64,000 bases of DNA from Alcanivorax sp. (GTDB lineage: Bacteria > Pseudomonadota > Gammaproteobacteria > Pseudomonadales > Alcanivoracaceae), in the NCBI RefSeq assembly GCF_002733835.1, contig NZ_NVWY01000032.1, positions 1 through 64,000 of the forward strand. The letters are read 5' to 3'. The position numbers and the translations under genes are program-made. The notes under the pieces were generated by a model. It ran no database searches and had not been told where the DNA came from. It saw only the letters and a program-made list of their open reading frames with translations. Positions 8,267-16,777 of the stretch are shown here, piece by piece; position 1 is the first letter of the stretch; the number at the start of each line of letters is the position of its first letter.

Positions 8267-10294
8267 TCAAGGCACCAGTGGATCGCAGCCACCGCCGGGG
8301 GCGCCGGCAAAGAACTGCACGGCGCCACGCCCAATGGAAAACAGGAAGGCTTGCTGATCATCGCTAAGCGTTTCACCTTCCGCAAGCGCCTCCCGCCATT
8401 CCTTCGACTGGATAACGGGGTAGAAATCATCAACCCAGGCAGCACGGACCTTGTTATCAAAACCGGTAGAATCATTGGGACCGCCTGTACGATACAGCGG
8501 ATAACAAGCGTCATTCATGTCTACTCGCCCCAGAATAGTGACACCGAAGTTTGCGGCACCACTGTTTTCTGCCCCCGGCGCCAACAGCAAAGTGAGGTTA
8601 GCGCTTCTGTTTGAATTATCAGGATCTTCAAGGGTGCGACTCACAAAGCCCACATCCCACTGGTCGCAATTTCCAAGCGGCCCGGCAGTGACCAGACCAT
8701 TATCCGGATTACCCGCATCACTAACCACCGCGACACAAAACTCCGTGGTATTGTCGACATCGCTTGCCACTCTAGGCATTTCCTCTTCAACAGGAACCAG
8801 AATTTCTGTTGGATAGTTTTCGCTTGCACTATCGCCTATTTCAAATTCCTCATTATCTATAGGACGGCATGTAGACCCGGCCTCATCAATATCCTCTTGT
8901 AAACATGCCCGCATCAAACGAACAGTGAAGGGACCAGCCGCCGACAGATCATTAATATATGCTTGATCAGGAACGACTTGGGGCACGGTAAGCACTTCCG
9001 AAGTGAGAGGCAATTCAACGTCATCGCCGCCCAGCAAGCGGCCTGTCGCCTCACCTTTTTCGGCTTCCTGTAAATCCGGGCTTAATGAGGGATAATCGCG
9101 CTGTATATCATTTTTGGTGTCATCTTCAGCCCGGTCGGGCAGAAAAGCACTATAAATTCGCTTATTGAGAAAGCGTCCTTTGAAACTAATCTGTACATCT
9201 GCCCCGGCCTCGACCGAGAGAACCTCACCATCCAGTTGCAGTGTTTCATCGACAGTCGCATTTTGCGAAAACGCCACAAGGGTGGTGAGTGTTTCCAGGT
9301 CTTCACCCTCACCCTGCGTCTTCACAGCCTTACCCAAGCCCAAAACGCGGCCGTTGGGTAGTATCAAAGGAGGCTCAGCAGTGACTTCCTGCCCATCTAC
9401 AATGGTCCCATCAGGGAAGCGCAAGTCTATACCCACAATAGAGTCCGGAAGCTGATCACAAAACAGCAGCGAAATTTGGCTTCGGCAGGTATCAAAGCGG
9501 TAATTTCCGGCGAAAGAATAACGGTCGGCCTCTAGCACATTTGCCAAGGGAATAGCCGAGCTTGGATTAAGCTGCGCGACACCGCCCGCTACCGCGTCAT
9601 TCACCTCTGCGAAATAACCGTTACCCTCAGCACCATTCCCCCAAGCTGCCAGAAAATCATTATAATCTTCCAGCTCAAAGGTTTCCTGAAGCGCTGTATC
9701 AGTCGACACGTTGCTGTCGCCAACCGCCTGCTCCACTAAAGCTTCAGCCACGTCATGGGCCTCATTCGGAATATTTACAAAAGCCTCATTGGCGGAATCT
9801 GTATCCAGCCCTTGAATGAACGCAGCCACATTTCTCACCTGCGCTGACACCGTGGCTGCTTCCCTTCTAGGTGAAATCACCAAATCAGAAACCGTCACTG
9901 TATAACTTTCCGCCAAGGCGTCGGCAGGGAACACAAGCTCACCCAAAGAAATATAGTGGCCTTCAAATAACGCATCGCCGACCAAAAACTCTACTCCACT
10001 GGTGCCGGCAGGACATAAAGCGTTAAAAGCAGGAATAGTCACTTGCGCACCAGTACTGCTGACGGATTGCTCTTCATCTTGATTGGTGAAATAGACGACA
10101 TTGCTCCCCGTACAGCTATACCCAAGGTTATGCACCCGCGGCCCAACCAGCTCGACCAGCACCTCACCACGGGTATTAGGCTGACAACCAGCACCGGCCG
10201 GGCAACCTGGAATAGTTGCATCAGAGAAATCTTCGCCGCCATTGCAACCGGCCAAACCCATCGATAGTGCTGCCAGAATTAAAATAAATCGCAT
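8267..10294 (-). CDS. Large secreted lipoprotein, FilF-like
   Basis: This 675-residue protein has a lipoprotein signal (MRFILILAALSMGLAGC; lipobox LAGC, lipidated Cys near residue 17), so it is probably anchored in a membrane facing the periplasm or cell surface. The mature part is acidic, rich in Gly, Asn and Asp and has paired cysteines; I see no catalytic motif. Its place at the end of a cluster with an exported DUF6160-type protein, C39-like peptidase, two barrels and another lipoprotein matches the fil gene set of Acinetobacter as I remember it, where the large lipoprotein is FilF. Function there is described only as a putative pilus system. Homology to FilF needs a search. Confidence 0.7.
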   Translation of the reverse strand: MRFILILAALSMGLAGCNGGEDFSDATIPGCPAGAGCQPNTRGEVLVELVGPRVHNLGYSCTGSNVVYFTNQDEEQSVSSTGAQVTIPAFNALCPAGTSGVEFLVGDALFEGHYISLGELVFPADALAESYTVTVSDLVISPRREAATVSAQVRNVAAFIQGLDTDSANEAFVNIPNEAHDVAEALVEQAVGDSNVSTDTALQETFELEDYNDFLAAWGNGAEGNGYFAEVNDAVAGGVAQLNPSSAIPLANVLEADRYSFAGNYRFDTCRSQISLLFCDQLPDSIVGIDLRFPDGTIVDGQEVTAEPPLILPNGRVLGLGKAVKTQGEGEDLETLTTLVAFSQNATVDETLQLDGEVLSVEAGADVQISFKGRFLNKRIYSAFLPDRAEDDTKNDIQRDYPSLSPDLQEAEKGEATGRLLGGDDVELPLTSEVLTVPQVVPDQAYINDLSAAGPFTVRLMRACLQEDIDEAGSTCRPIDNEEFEIGDSASENYPTEILVPVEEEMPRVASDVDNTTEFCVAVVSDAGNPDNGLVTAGPLGNCDQWDVGFVSRTLEDPDNSNRSANLTLLLAPGAENSGAANFGVTILGRVDMNDACYPLYRTGGPNDSTGFDNKVRAAWVDDFYPVIQSKEWREALAEGETLSDDQQAFLFSIGRGAVQFFAGAPGGGCDPLVP

Positions 10295-10334
10295 ACGTTA
10301 TACCTGTGAGCTCGCGATATGGTTGTTAGGCCTG

Positions 10335-11207
10335 CTATGGTGCAGACAGAACCAGTTCGCCTTCAATTACCTGTTTCAAGCCATCAGAAGCTGGCCGAGC
10401 GTCCAAATAAGGAAGAAAAACAATGAGATAGTGTTGACCCTGTTCACGCTCCAAGGTTCCCTGCAGGTACCCGTAACGATACCATGTTTCCGGGTATTTC
10501 CTGCTAAACGGCTGATCAATCATCATGACCGGCACGCCTTTTGAATTCAGCCATAACAACTCTGCACCCAAATACCCTTTCTTTCTGATAAAGGATACCA
10601 GGGAAACCTCCGACACCTCGTCGGCCGGAGCGAAGGCCACTGCCCGCCATGGCGAATCGCCTTTCAAAACCAGACTTTCACGATCAAACGTCACGACACT
10701 CTCTGCGCCTGGCTCCAGAGGCTTGGCCGTCTCAATAAGATGCATACAGCAATCTGCCCGTAATGCTCTGTAGGTCTCCAAAAACGCGTCCTCGGCAACC
10801 TCTTCATAAGGAGCAGGAGCGTCCTGAGCGGCTTTACGCTCTGCTTTCATATCCAAAGGACGACTGACTAACTGACCCATTTCATCCACATAGGTAATGA
10901 AACGCTCATTCTCTCTTGCCGCCAATTCCTCATCGACTTCTTCACTGGGGCGGTAATCATCAACATCGCTCTGCGAAAACGCTTCGGAGGTCGGGTCGAC
11001 TTTTGAGGTTACAGCTGCGCTCTGCTGGTAGGCCTCTCGTCCACCATTTTTTGGCGCGGCCTTTGTCTCCGCGCGCCGCATTGTTACCAGATTTCCTTGG
11101 GCGTCAGTGTATACGTAAAACCCTTCGCTATTGCTCCTCGTGTTACCAGATTGATTCTGGCAAGCACTCAGCAAAAGCAGCAGAGATAACAGGGCTAATC
11201 GTTGCAT
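10335..11207 (-). CDS. Lipoprotein, FilE-like
   Basis: The start is set at MQRLALLSLLLLLSAC (290 residues) because this gives a clean lipoprotein signal with lipobox LSAC; the frame extends upstream to 11291 without a signal. Two related segments, GFYVYTDAQGNLV near residue 29 and RFITYVDEMGQLVS near 95, look like an internal repeat. A C-terminal domain follows with no motif I recognise. It lies 40 bases before the large lipoprotein gene and 99 after the FadL-like barrel. The arrangement corresponds to FilE in fil clusters; this identification is from gene order and general resemblance. Confidence 0.65.
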   Translation of the reverse strand: MQRLALLSLLLLLSACQNQSGNTRSNSEGFYVYTDAQGNLVTMRRAETKAAPKNGGREAYQQSAAVTSKVDPTSEAFSQSDVDDYRPSEEVDEELAARENERFITYVDEMGQLVSRPLDMKAERKAAQDAPAPYEEVAEDAFLETYRALRADCCMHLIETAKPLEPGAESVVTFDRESLVLKGDSPWRAVAFAPADEVSEVSLVSFIRKKGYLGAELLWLNSKGVPVMMIDQPFSRKYPETWYRYGYLQGTLEREQGQHYLIVFLPYLDARPASDGLKQVIEGELVLSAP

Positions 11208-11305
11208 AGAGTTGCCGGTGGTTATCAGGCTCATCGCCTGCAAACCTCCGCTATAAACATTTCTTACAGCAGATTTTTTGCAAACGAACATTTCTTGCCT
11301 ACAAA

Positions 11306-12973
11306 CTAGAATTTGGTTCGGAACGCCAAGCCGACGATAGTCACCGTCGCTTCAGTCTTGATGTCCAAACCTGCATACGGGTTGTACACAACATTGTCGA
11401 TCCCTGTGCAGTTGGCAGCACAACTCGTGTTAGCAGGGATTTCATCTTTGCTGCGCAGCTGGCCGATACCAAGATCGATATCTGTATCTTTATCCCATTT
11501 ATAACCCAGGCCCAAGCTGTAATAACGTGCTTCATTAATCGGCACCATGGGGCTTCTTCTATCTTCAGGAATTGCTGACGCTCGGGGCTCATAACCTGCC
11601 CTTAACTGAATTCGACCGGTCAAATCATATGCTGCACCAAACGCCAGGTTCCACGTGGACTGGAAATTCAGTGGGTAACTTAACTGTGTAGACGTGGAGC
11701 CAGGCGAAAACAGTCGTGCCAGACTCAGCACCGCAGAACTACGGTCGAAGACGATATTGAATGCGTCCCACTCTTTGTAGTCCGCCCAAACCGCATCGAC
11801 ATTAAGTTGCAGTCGTTCGGTGGGCTTGAATTTGATACCTGTCTGAAAAGTAGCTGGCATGGTTAAATCCATGCTTACCTTGCCCACTTCCTCTTCAGGA
11901 ACGTAGGAGGGAATACCCAATACAGCCAAGGCAATGGCACCGGTTGCCGAGCCACCAATACCATTAATGGTGGAGCGCGCGGCGTTGGAATAGGAAATTT
12001 TGTAATCCCCTTTCATGTGCGTTTTAGCCTCTGAACGCCACACGGCTCCCCATGCAAAGCGATCATTCGGCTCCCACAACACCCCCAGGTTATAGGACGG
12101 ACTGAAACGCTGGTCCATGGAGACATCCAGCGAGGCAAGGTTTTTAAACGGCCCAAGGCCTTCCTCAGGGCGACAAATACCAAAAAGGATCAGGTCGAGC
12201 GCAATATTTGACTCCCCCTGGAAGGGAGCACAGATACTTTCATCAAGAGTTCGTGCAAACCCCAGCAGTTCGTTAGGCGCTCGGAAATCCTGCTCCAGAG
12301 CGATCGCCTGAAAGCTCATGCCGATGGAAGCACCCAGCATAAGCTCATCGTTAACCCGATAGCCCACAGAAGGCGACAGATAGGTGATGCGCTCCAGCGC
12401 CATACGCTCACCCATATAGTTACCCACATCATCTTCATCCCGGTAGAACCCAGCTGCCAGCGGCAAATAGGTTGCGGTACCAAAGGTGAATTTAGAGCCA
12501 GCTGGTCGAATAGAAAATGAAGGAAGCGGCCCGGCAATAAGCGGCCCAGGCGGCAGATCTACCGTATCATTAATAAACGGCACATACAGAGAAATGCCTT
12601 CCACCGTACTGGTTGCAGATTTGAACTCGCGACAGTAATCCACGCCATCATCGGGAGCATCGCTACAGACGATGGGGTCGTCCGAAAACCCAAAAACGTT
12701 ATATCCTGGCGGCGCTGAAAACTCTGACTCCAGCTGAAAATCCGCACCCACGAACTGCAACTCCACACGGCGACCATCCAGCTTCGCCAAGCCAGCCGGA
12801 TTGAAGTGAATGGCCATAATCCCGGGAGGATCAGCGGTAACCGCATGCCCCATACTCATTGCTCTCACATCAAGAGCGATGTTGTTAGCAAGCTGGGCAT
12901 GAGTCAGCCCCACCGCCAAACTGGCAATCAGGCCAAGCAGTTTCACGCCAAGCTGCTTATTGTTCTTTTTCAT
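11306..12973 (-). CDS. FadL/OmpP1-family outer-membrane protein
   Basis: This 555-residue protein has a cleavable signal peptide (ends THA near residue 27). The mature N-terminus is typical of FadL: MSMGHAVTADPPGIMAIHFNPAGLAKLDG. It continues with alternating beta strands and ends in the terminal-Phe motif VGLAFRTKF. FadL proteins pass hydrophobic molecules across the outer membrane. Here it sits in the fil-like cluster, so it may serve that system rather than general fatty-acid uptake. It is longer than E. coli FadL (about 420 mature residues) owing to cysteine-containing loop insertions near residues 90 and 245-270. Confidence 0.85.
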   Translation of the reverse strand: MKKNNKQLGVKLLGLIASLAVGLTHAQLANNIALDVRAMSMGHAVTADPPGIMAIHFNPAGLAKLDGRRVELQFVGADFQLESEFSAPPGYNVFGFSDDPIVCSDAPDDGVDYCREFKSATSTVEGISLYVPFINDTVDLPPGPLIAGPLPSFSIRPAGSKFTFGTATYLPLAAGFYRDEDDVGNYMGERMALERITYLSPSVGYRVNDELMLGASIGMSFQAIALEQDFRAPNELLGFARTLDESICAPFQGESNIALDLILFGICRPEEGLGPFKNLASLDVSMDQRFSPSYNLGVLWEPNDRFAWGAVWRSEAKTHMKGDYKISYSNAARSTINGIGGSATGAIALAVLGIPSYVPEEEVGKVSMDLTMPATFQTGIKFKPTERLQLNVDAVWADYKEWDAFNIVFDRSSAVLSLARLFSPGSTSTQLSYPLNFQSTWNLAFGAAYDLTGRIQLRAGYEPRASAIPEDRRSPMVPINEARYYSLGLGYKWDKDTDIDLGIGQLRSKDEIPANTSCAANCTGIDNVVYNPYAGLDIKTEATVTIVGLAFRTKF

Positions 12974-13003
12974 GGCATACCCCTTCCGACTGCTTGTAAC
13001 GGC

Positions 13004-14017
13004 TTAAGCACCTGGCTTCAGGCCTGAGAAATCGATCGGCATAGAAATGCCAAGCAGCACATCTGGGGAGTCTTCGGTTAAACCAAAGCCAAAACTCAAG
13101 TTCACAATGCGGTTGCTGGAAGTACGCAAGCCCAGTGACGTATTCACGACACTGGATGTGGAATCTTCTGACTGAGCGGAATAACTTTCGAAAATAAAAT
13201 TGGTATCGAAATTATACGATTGCTGATAACTCGCGCTCAGGGACACCTCATATGAAAGCGCATACGCAAAGCCCATGGAGAAATTCAGGCTATCGCCCGG
13301 CTGCACTTCGCGCAGAATCTGGTTTCCTCGCAGCTGATTCAACCCGGTGGCGTCAAACGCGTAGGTGTACCCTACAGAGCCGAAAAGCACGACTGGATCA
13401 ATAACTTTACTCGCGCTGACGCCAGCACCCAAAGAGTAATACCCCGAGCCACTCGACACCTCTTCACGCGTATTAATGTCGTAGGGGCTATCCCCTGTTG
13501 GCGTACTCAACGTGGTATACAAAGTGGTATTCATTGCGCCTGGTTTTACCGGAAAGGGCTGATAACGCAAGCTGAATGAAACATCGCCCAGCGCCGCTTG
13601 AGAGACATCTTTCTGGGTATCGTATTTATAGGAGACAGGCAGGCGCGTGTTAAACGTCAGGTTATTCCAGATACCGTAATCAAGGGAAAGAGACGACGAA
13701 AAAGCGTGCTGTGCATCCTGCTCGACCCGGAACCGGCTAATGCTGCCTGAATTTTCATCAATCGCGATATCAATACGATCATCACGATAATAATTGTAAT
13801 TGGCAGAGAAATTGAGCGACATCTGGCCACTTGGCAAAAGCGAGTATTGTTTTTCCGCTGCCTGGAACACCTCTTCCAGGTTTTTTTCCTGCGTGACATC
13901 ATCTTCTTGGGTCTGCAAGGCATCACGTGCTTCTTCCACGCTATCTGCCGCCCAGGCAACATGCTGCAACAACATGAAAGCAGCAGTTGCTGCAACCTTC
14001 CCAGACATCATTTTCAT
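13004..14017 (-). CDS. Outer-membrane beta-barrel protein (transporter-like), FilC-like
   Basis: This 337-residue protein has a signal peptide ending WAADS near residue 24. A short coiled or acidic N-terminal stretch (residues 25-60, EEARDALQTQEDDVTQEKN) is followed by strands rich in alternating aromatic and polar residues (LNFSANYNYYRDDRIDI, LSLDYGIWNNLTFNTRLPVSYKYD). It resembles the small outer-membrane channel or MetA-pathway-like barrels annotated as transporter. It is sandwiched between the C39-like peptidase and the FadL-like gene, with short spacers, suggesting one transcript. Substrate is unknown. Confidence 0.7.
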   Translation of the reverse strand: MKMMSGKVAATAAFMLLQHVAWAADSVEEARDALQTQEDDVTQEKNLEEVFQAAEKQYSLLPSGQMSLNFSANYNYYRDDRIDIAIDENSGSISRFRVEQDAQHAFSSSLSLDYGIWNNLTFNTRLPVSYKYDTQKDVSQAALGDVSFSLRYQPFPVKPGAMNTTLYTTLSTPTGDSPYDINTREEVSSGSGYYSLGAGVSASKVIDPVVLFGSVGYTYAFDATGLNQLRGNQILREVQPGDSLNFSMGFAYALSYEVSLSASYQQSYNFDTNFIFESYSAQSEDSTSSVVNTSLGLRTSSNRIVNLSFGFGLTEDSPDVLLGISMPIDFSGLKPGA

Positions 14018-14060
14018 GCAAGCCTTCCTTTGTTCTGGTTGTTATTAGCCACTGCAGGCT

Positions 14061-14870
14061 TTATTTGTGGAAGTAGGTTCGCGTCGGCACGTTAATTACG
14101 CGTTTGCTACCGTCGTCTTCTGTGATCTGCACTCTCTCGAGAGTACTGGCCTTGTCTGCCCAGTTTTCTATTGGCGCAGTAAACACTGGAAACACTTCGA
14201 ATGCCCAACGGTTAATGGTTCGTTCATCCATCAGGCGCAGATCATAATCCGTTAACTGGAGCCCATCCTGAGGCTCAAAACCGTTCGGGAACACGATAAA
14301 GAGTACGTTTTGATCCCAGACTTCCTGAAACTTTGTCTCACTGAAACTGATATTCCCCAAAGCAGGATCGGCAACATAGACATGGCCATTCTGATACTTC
14401 TTAAGCACAACGAAATGCTTAAACCCACCATAAGCGATCGGAACAATAGCGGGGTGATCCAGCGTCTTAATATCTGACATTTCGGCTCTAAACCCCCCAC
14501 TAGGGTGGCCCAGTGCTGTCGCCAGACGCTTCATATCAAGAAGGGAAAATCCTCGGCGCTCGACAATCTTATCCGTTTCACCAAATCGCAACAGCCCTTC
14601 CATGATCTGGCGCTCCTGGAACTGGCGTCCAAGATACTGATTAAGCACCGTCGTAAGGGCTGCAGAGCCACAGGAATAGTCATACGCCTGGCGCGTAACA
14701 TTGTGATAACGGAACTCCGATACCGGTTTAACCACGATATCCCGTTCACGTAATGGCACTGGTGTCGTCGGGTGTTCGTAGTAGACCTCCCCTTTCTCGG
14801 GGGGTTCGATCACAACAGACTCATTGGCTGCAAAAAATATCAGCGCCACACCCAGCATGGAAGTCAGCAT
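14061..14870 (-). CDS. Periplasmic C39-like cysteine peptidase, FilB-like
   Basis: This 269-residue protein has an N-terminal signal or anchor (MLTSMLGVALIFFAANES). The core is a C39 peptidase domain: DYSCGSAALTTVLNQYLG (Cys near residue 66), FKHFVVLKK (His near 151) and VYVADPALGNISFS (Asp near 165). The Cys-His-Asp triad is therefore intact. C39 domains normally sit on ABC exporters and cut bacteriocin leaders after a double glycine, but here there is no ABC or membrane-transporter part. The domain is stand-alone and exported. A C-terminal extension of about 80 residues follows. The co-located exported protein at 16778-17632 carries a leader-like motif and is the obvious candidate substrate (inference). 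Confidence 0.82.
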   Translation of the reverse strand: MLTSMLGVALIFFAANESVVIEPPEKGEVYYEHPTTPVPLRERDIVVKPVSEFRYHNVTRQAYDYSCGSAALTTVLNQYLGRQFQERQIMEGLLRFGETDKIVERRGFSLLDMKRLATALGHPSGGFRAEMSDIKTLDHPAIVPIAYGGFKHFVVLKKYQNGHVYVADPALGNISFSETKFQEVWDQNVLFIVFPNGFEPQDGLQLTDYDLRLMDERTINRWAFEVFPVFTAPIENWADKASTLERVQITEDDGSKRVINVPTRTYFHK

Positions 14871-15102
14871 CTATGGCATCCAGCATTATTGTTATTGTTT
14901 GTGTCAAATATGGTCAGACATGTTAACCACGTCACCCAGCACAGGCAACCATGTTAATTCGCCGAAGAAGCAAAGTTGCAAGCTTAGCGGTCATTCCAAG
15001 TGCTCACCACCATCGCAACGTATAAAATCAACAGGTTACAAACCGCCCAAGAACATAAAGACTTCACCCACACTCCCTTCCCCATTGGCAACTTACATTA
15101 GG
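14871..15102. other. Spacer between C39-like gene and sulfotransferase gene
   Basis: About 230 bases, noticeably more A/T-rich than the flanks and without a credible gene. It probably holds the promoter for the five downstream fil-like genes, but I see no clear sigma-70 boxes or operator. Confidence 0.4.
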
Positions 15103-16683
15103 CTACACGGAAAGGTCATACCCATAGCGCTCAGCAGCCGCTTTGAATTGTGGCAATACAGGCTCCAGCCATGGAGCGTAATGCCTCCAGCGGCCAACTG
15201 AATCGGTGTAAATTTTCTGGGTCACCCCGCCATAGCTGGGCGTGGCCAGGGTTTTTCTTTGTTTCGCATGCAGGTCAAAATCCAGAACAGCGTCATCCCA
15301 CGGTAGACCGAGGAAAGACAGTATCTTTTTTGCCTCTGCACCCAAGTCCGCCACCACATCCTCATAGCGAATTGTGTGCATACGCTCGGACAAGGCAAAG
15401 ACATCCTCATATTGCCAAAGCAAGCTCATGACATTTCTGTAAAATGTCGCCGCCGCCTCCAGATCCACAAAATTGGCCATGGACTCATTCATCTGAAAGG
15501 ACTGCATGTAACCACTAAGCACGCTGTCGCAAGGGTGGCGTACGGCAACAATAAATTTGGCCTTCGGAAACAAGCGAAGAATCAAGCCGATTTCCACTGA
15601 ATTCAGCGGCATTTTATCGATTAGCAATTTCCGCTTGTCTCGCCGCAGCCGCTCGCTTACCACCTGAAAATAGGTGCTACGAAGCGCTTTAATCTGGCTT
15701 TCTGGCAAATTGCTCATATAGCGAAAACCGGCAAGCCATTGCTCTTTCCAGCCCTGGGACTCATTCATGGCACCATCCTTTATGGCCGAAGCATTTAGCC
15801 ATGGGATCAACGCCTGCATCACTCTCGCTGTCGTTGGTGGCTCTTCCAGCGCCTGAATGCCTGCATGAGCGTCCAGCACCTGCTCCAGCAATGTGGTTCC
15901 CGAGCGAGGAAAGCCAACCAGAAATACTGGCTCATTATCCGTAAAATAATGCTCCCATTGCGCGACCCACTCCTTGTCGTAAAGCGAGCGATACACCTCA
16001 ATCCGCCTTCGCAGCGGATTCTCGGCAATATTTTGGGTCTTGGCCAGGATGCTGTTGGCACGCTTGAAGGCGGCAAACGCCTCCTCATAACGGCCCAATG
16101 CATCCAGTGCCTTGCCCACTACTTTCCAGGCACTGGCCACGTATTGATCCTCTGGCAAGGATTGCAGCACTGGCTCGATGGTCTCAATCACCGCTTGGCG
16201 GTCCTTGAGTTGCAGCAATACCGTCGCCCTGAGATACCAATGCCGCGAATTCCCTGACACCGCTTCCAGCTCAGCCTGGTGATCCAGCGCCTGCATCGCC
16301 TCCTCCGGTCTCAGCAAACGCTCAAGCGCTTCCGCTTTGGCCAGCCAAACCCAGGCCATGGAAGCCGGCGACAATTTCTCGATCTTGTTAAGTGCCACCA
16401 AGGCATCCGACCAGCGCGCCGAAGCACGAAACAGCTTGTAACGCAGCTCCCAACCCTGCCATTCGCCGCTCCTGTGTTTTATCACACGGTCAACCAAGGG
16501 CTTAACCAAACTGGCGCTATCCTTTGCGAGTGCCACATCCAATACGGTGTGCAGGCAGCCATAATCCCAAACGCCTTTTCCCGCCAAGGCTGTCAGCAGC
16601 TCAACGGCCCTCACAAGCTGCCCAGCCCGGCAGAGCTGTGCAACCTGCCCGCGTAACTGTTCTACCGTTATCCTTTTCTGCAT
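15103..16683 (-). CDS. TPR-sulfotransferase fusion protein
   Basis: A 526-residue protein in two parts. Residues about 1-240 are helical TPR-like repeats (for example ALDALGRYEEAFAAFKRAN near 190). Residues about 250-526 form a PAPS-dependent sulfotransferase domain with the 5'-phosphosulfate loop FLVGFPRSGTTLLEQVLDAH (near 256) and the 3'-phosphate site VRHPCDSVLSGYMQSF (near 381). Such proteins transfer sulfate from PAPS to proteins or small molecules and act in the cytoplasm. It lies between the exported DUF6160-type gene and the C39-like gene on the same strand, so it may modify a component of that system; this is inference from position. No signal peptide is visible. Confidence 0.85.
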   Translation of the reverse strand: MQKRITVEQLRGQVAQLCRAGQLVRAVELLTALAGKGVWDYGCLHTVLDVALAKDSASLVKPLVDRVIKHRSGEWQGWELRYKLFRASARWSDALVALNKIEKLSPASMAWVWLAKAEALERLLRPEEAMQALDHQAELEAVSGNSRHWYLRATVLLQLKDRQAVIETIEPVLQSLPEDQYVASAWKVVGKALDALGRYEEAFAAFKRANSILAKTQNIAENPLRRRIEVYRSLYDKEWVAQWEHYFTDNEPVFLVGFPRSGTTLLEQVLDAHAGIQALEEPPTTARVMQALIPWLNASAIKDGAMNESQGWKEQWLAGFRYMSNLPESQIKALRSTYFQVVSERLRRDKRKLLIDKMPLNSVEIGLILRLFPKAKFIVAVRHPCDSVLSGYMQSFQMNESMANFVDLEAAATFYRNVMSLLWQYEDVFALSERMHTIRYEDVVADLGAEAKKILSFLGLPWDDAVLDFDLHAKQRKTLATPSYGGVTQKIYTDSVGRWRHYAPWLEPVLPQFKAAAERYGYDLSV

Positions 16684-16717
16684 TCAACGACGCCTATAGA
16701 TCAGCCTTCTTCGAAAC

Positions 16718-16748
16718 AAAAAAATACCCGGGCAAGCCCGGGTATTTT
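16718..16748. terminator. Bidirectional-looking intrinsic terminator after the DUF6160-type gene
   Basis: A GC-rich palindrome (AAATACCCGGG, short loop, CCCGGGTATTT) is flanked by A and T runs. It lies 30 bases beyond the stop of the exported protein gene. The abundant structural-type gene is thus probably transcribed mostly alone, with partial read-through into the sulfotransferase gene. Confidence 0.8.
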
Positions 16749-16777
16749 TCAACTCGCAACCGAAGTTGCAGCCATTA

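Noticed and set aside
14061-14870. Bacteriocin export locus
   Set aside because: No ABC transporter, no small precursor peptide and no immunity gene; the C39-like domain is stand-alone and exported.
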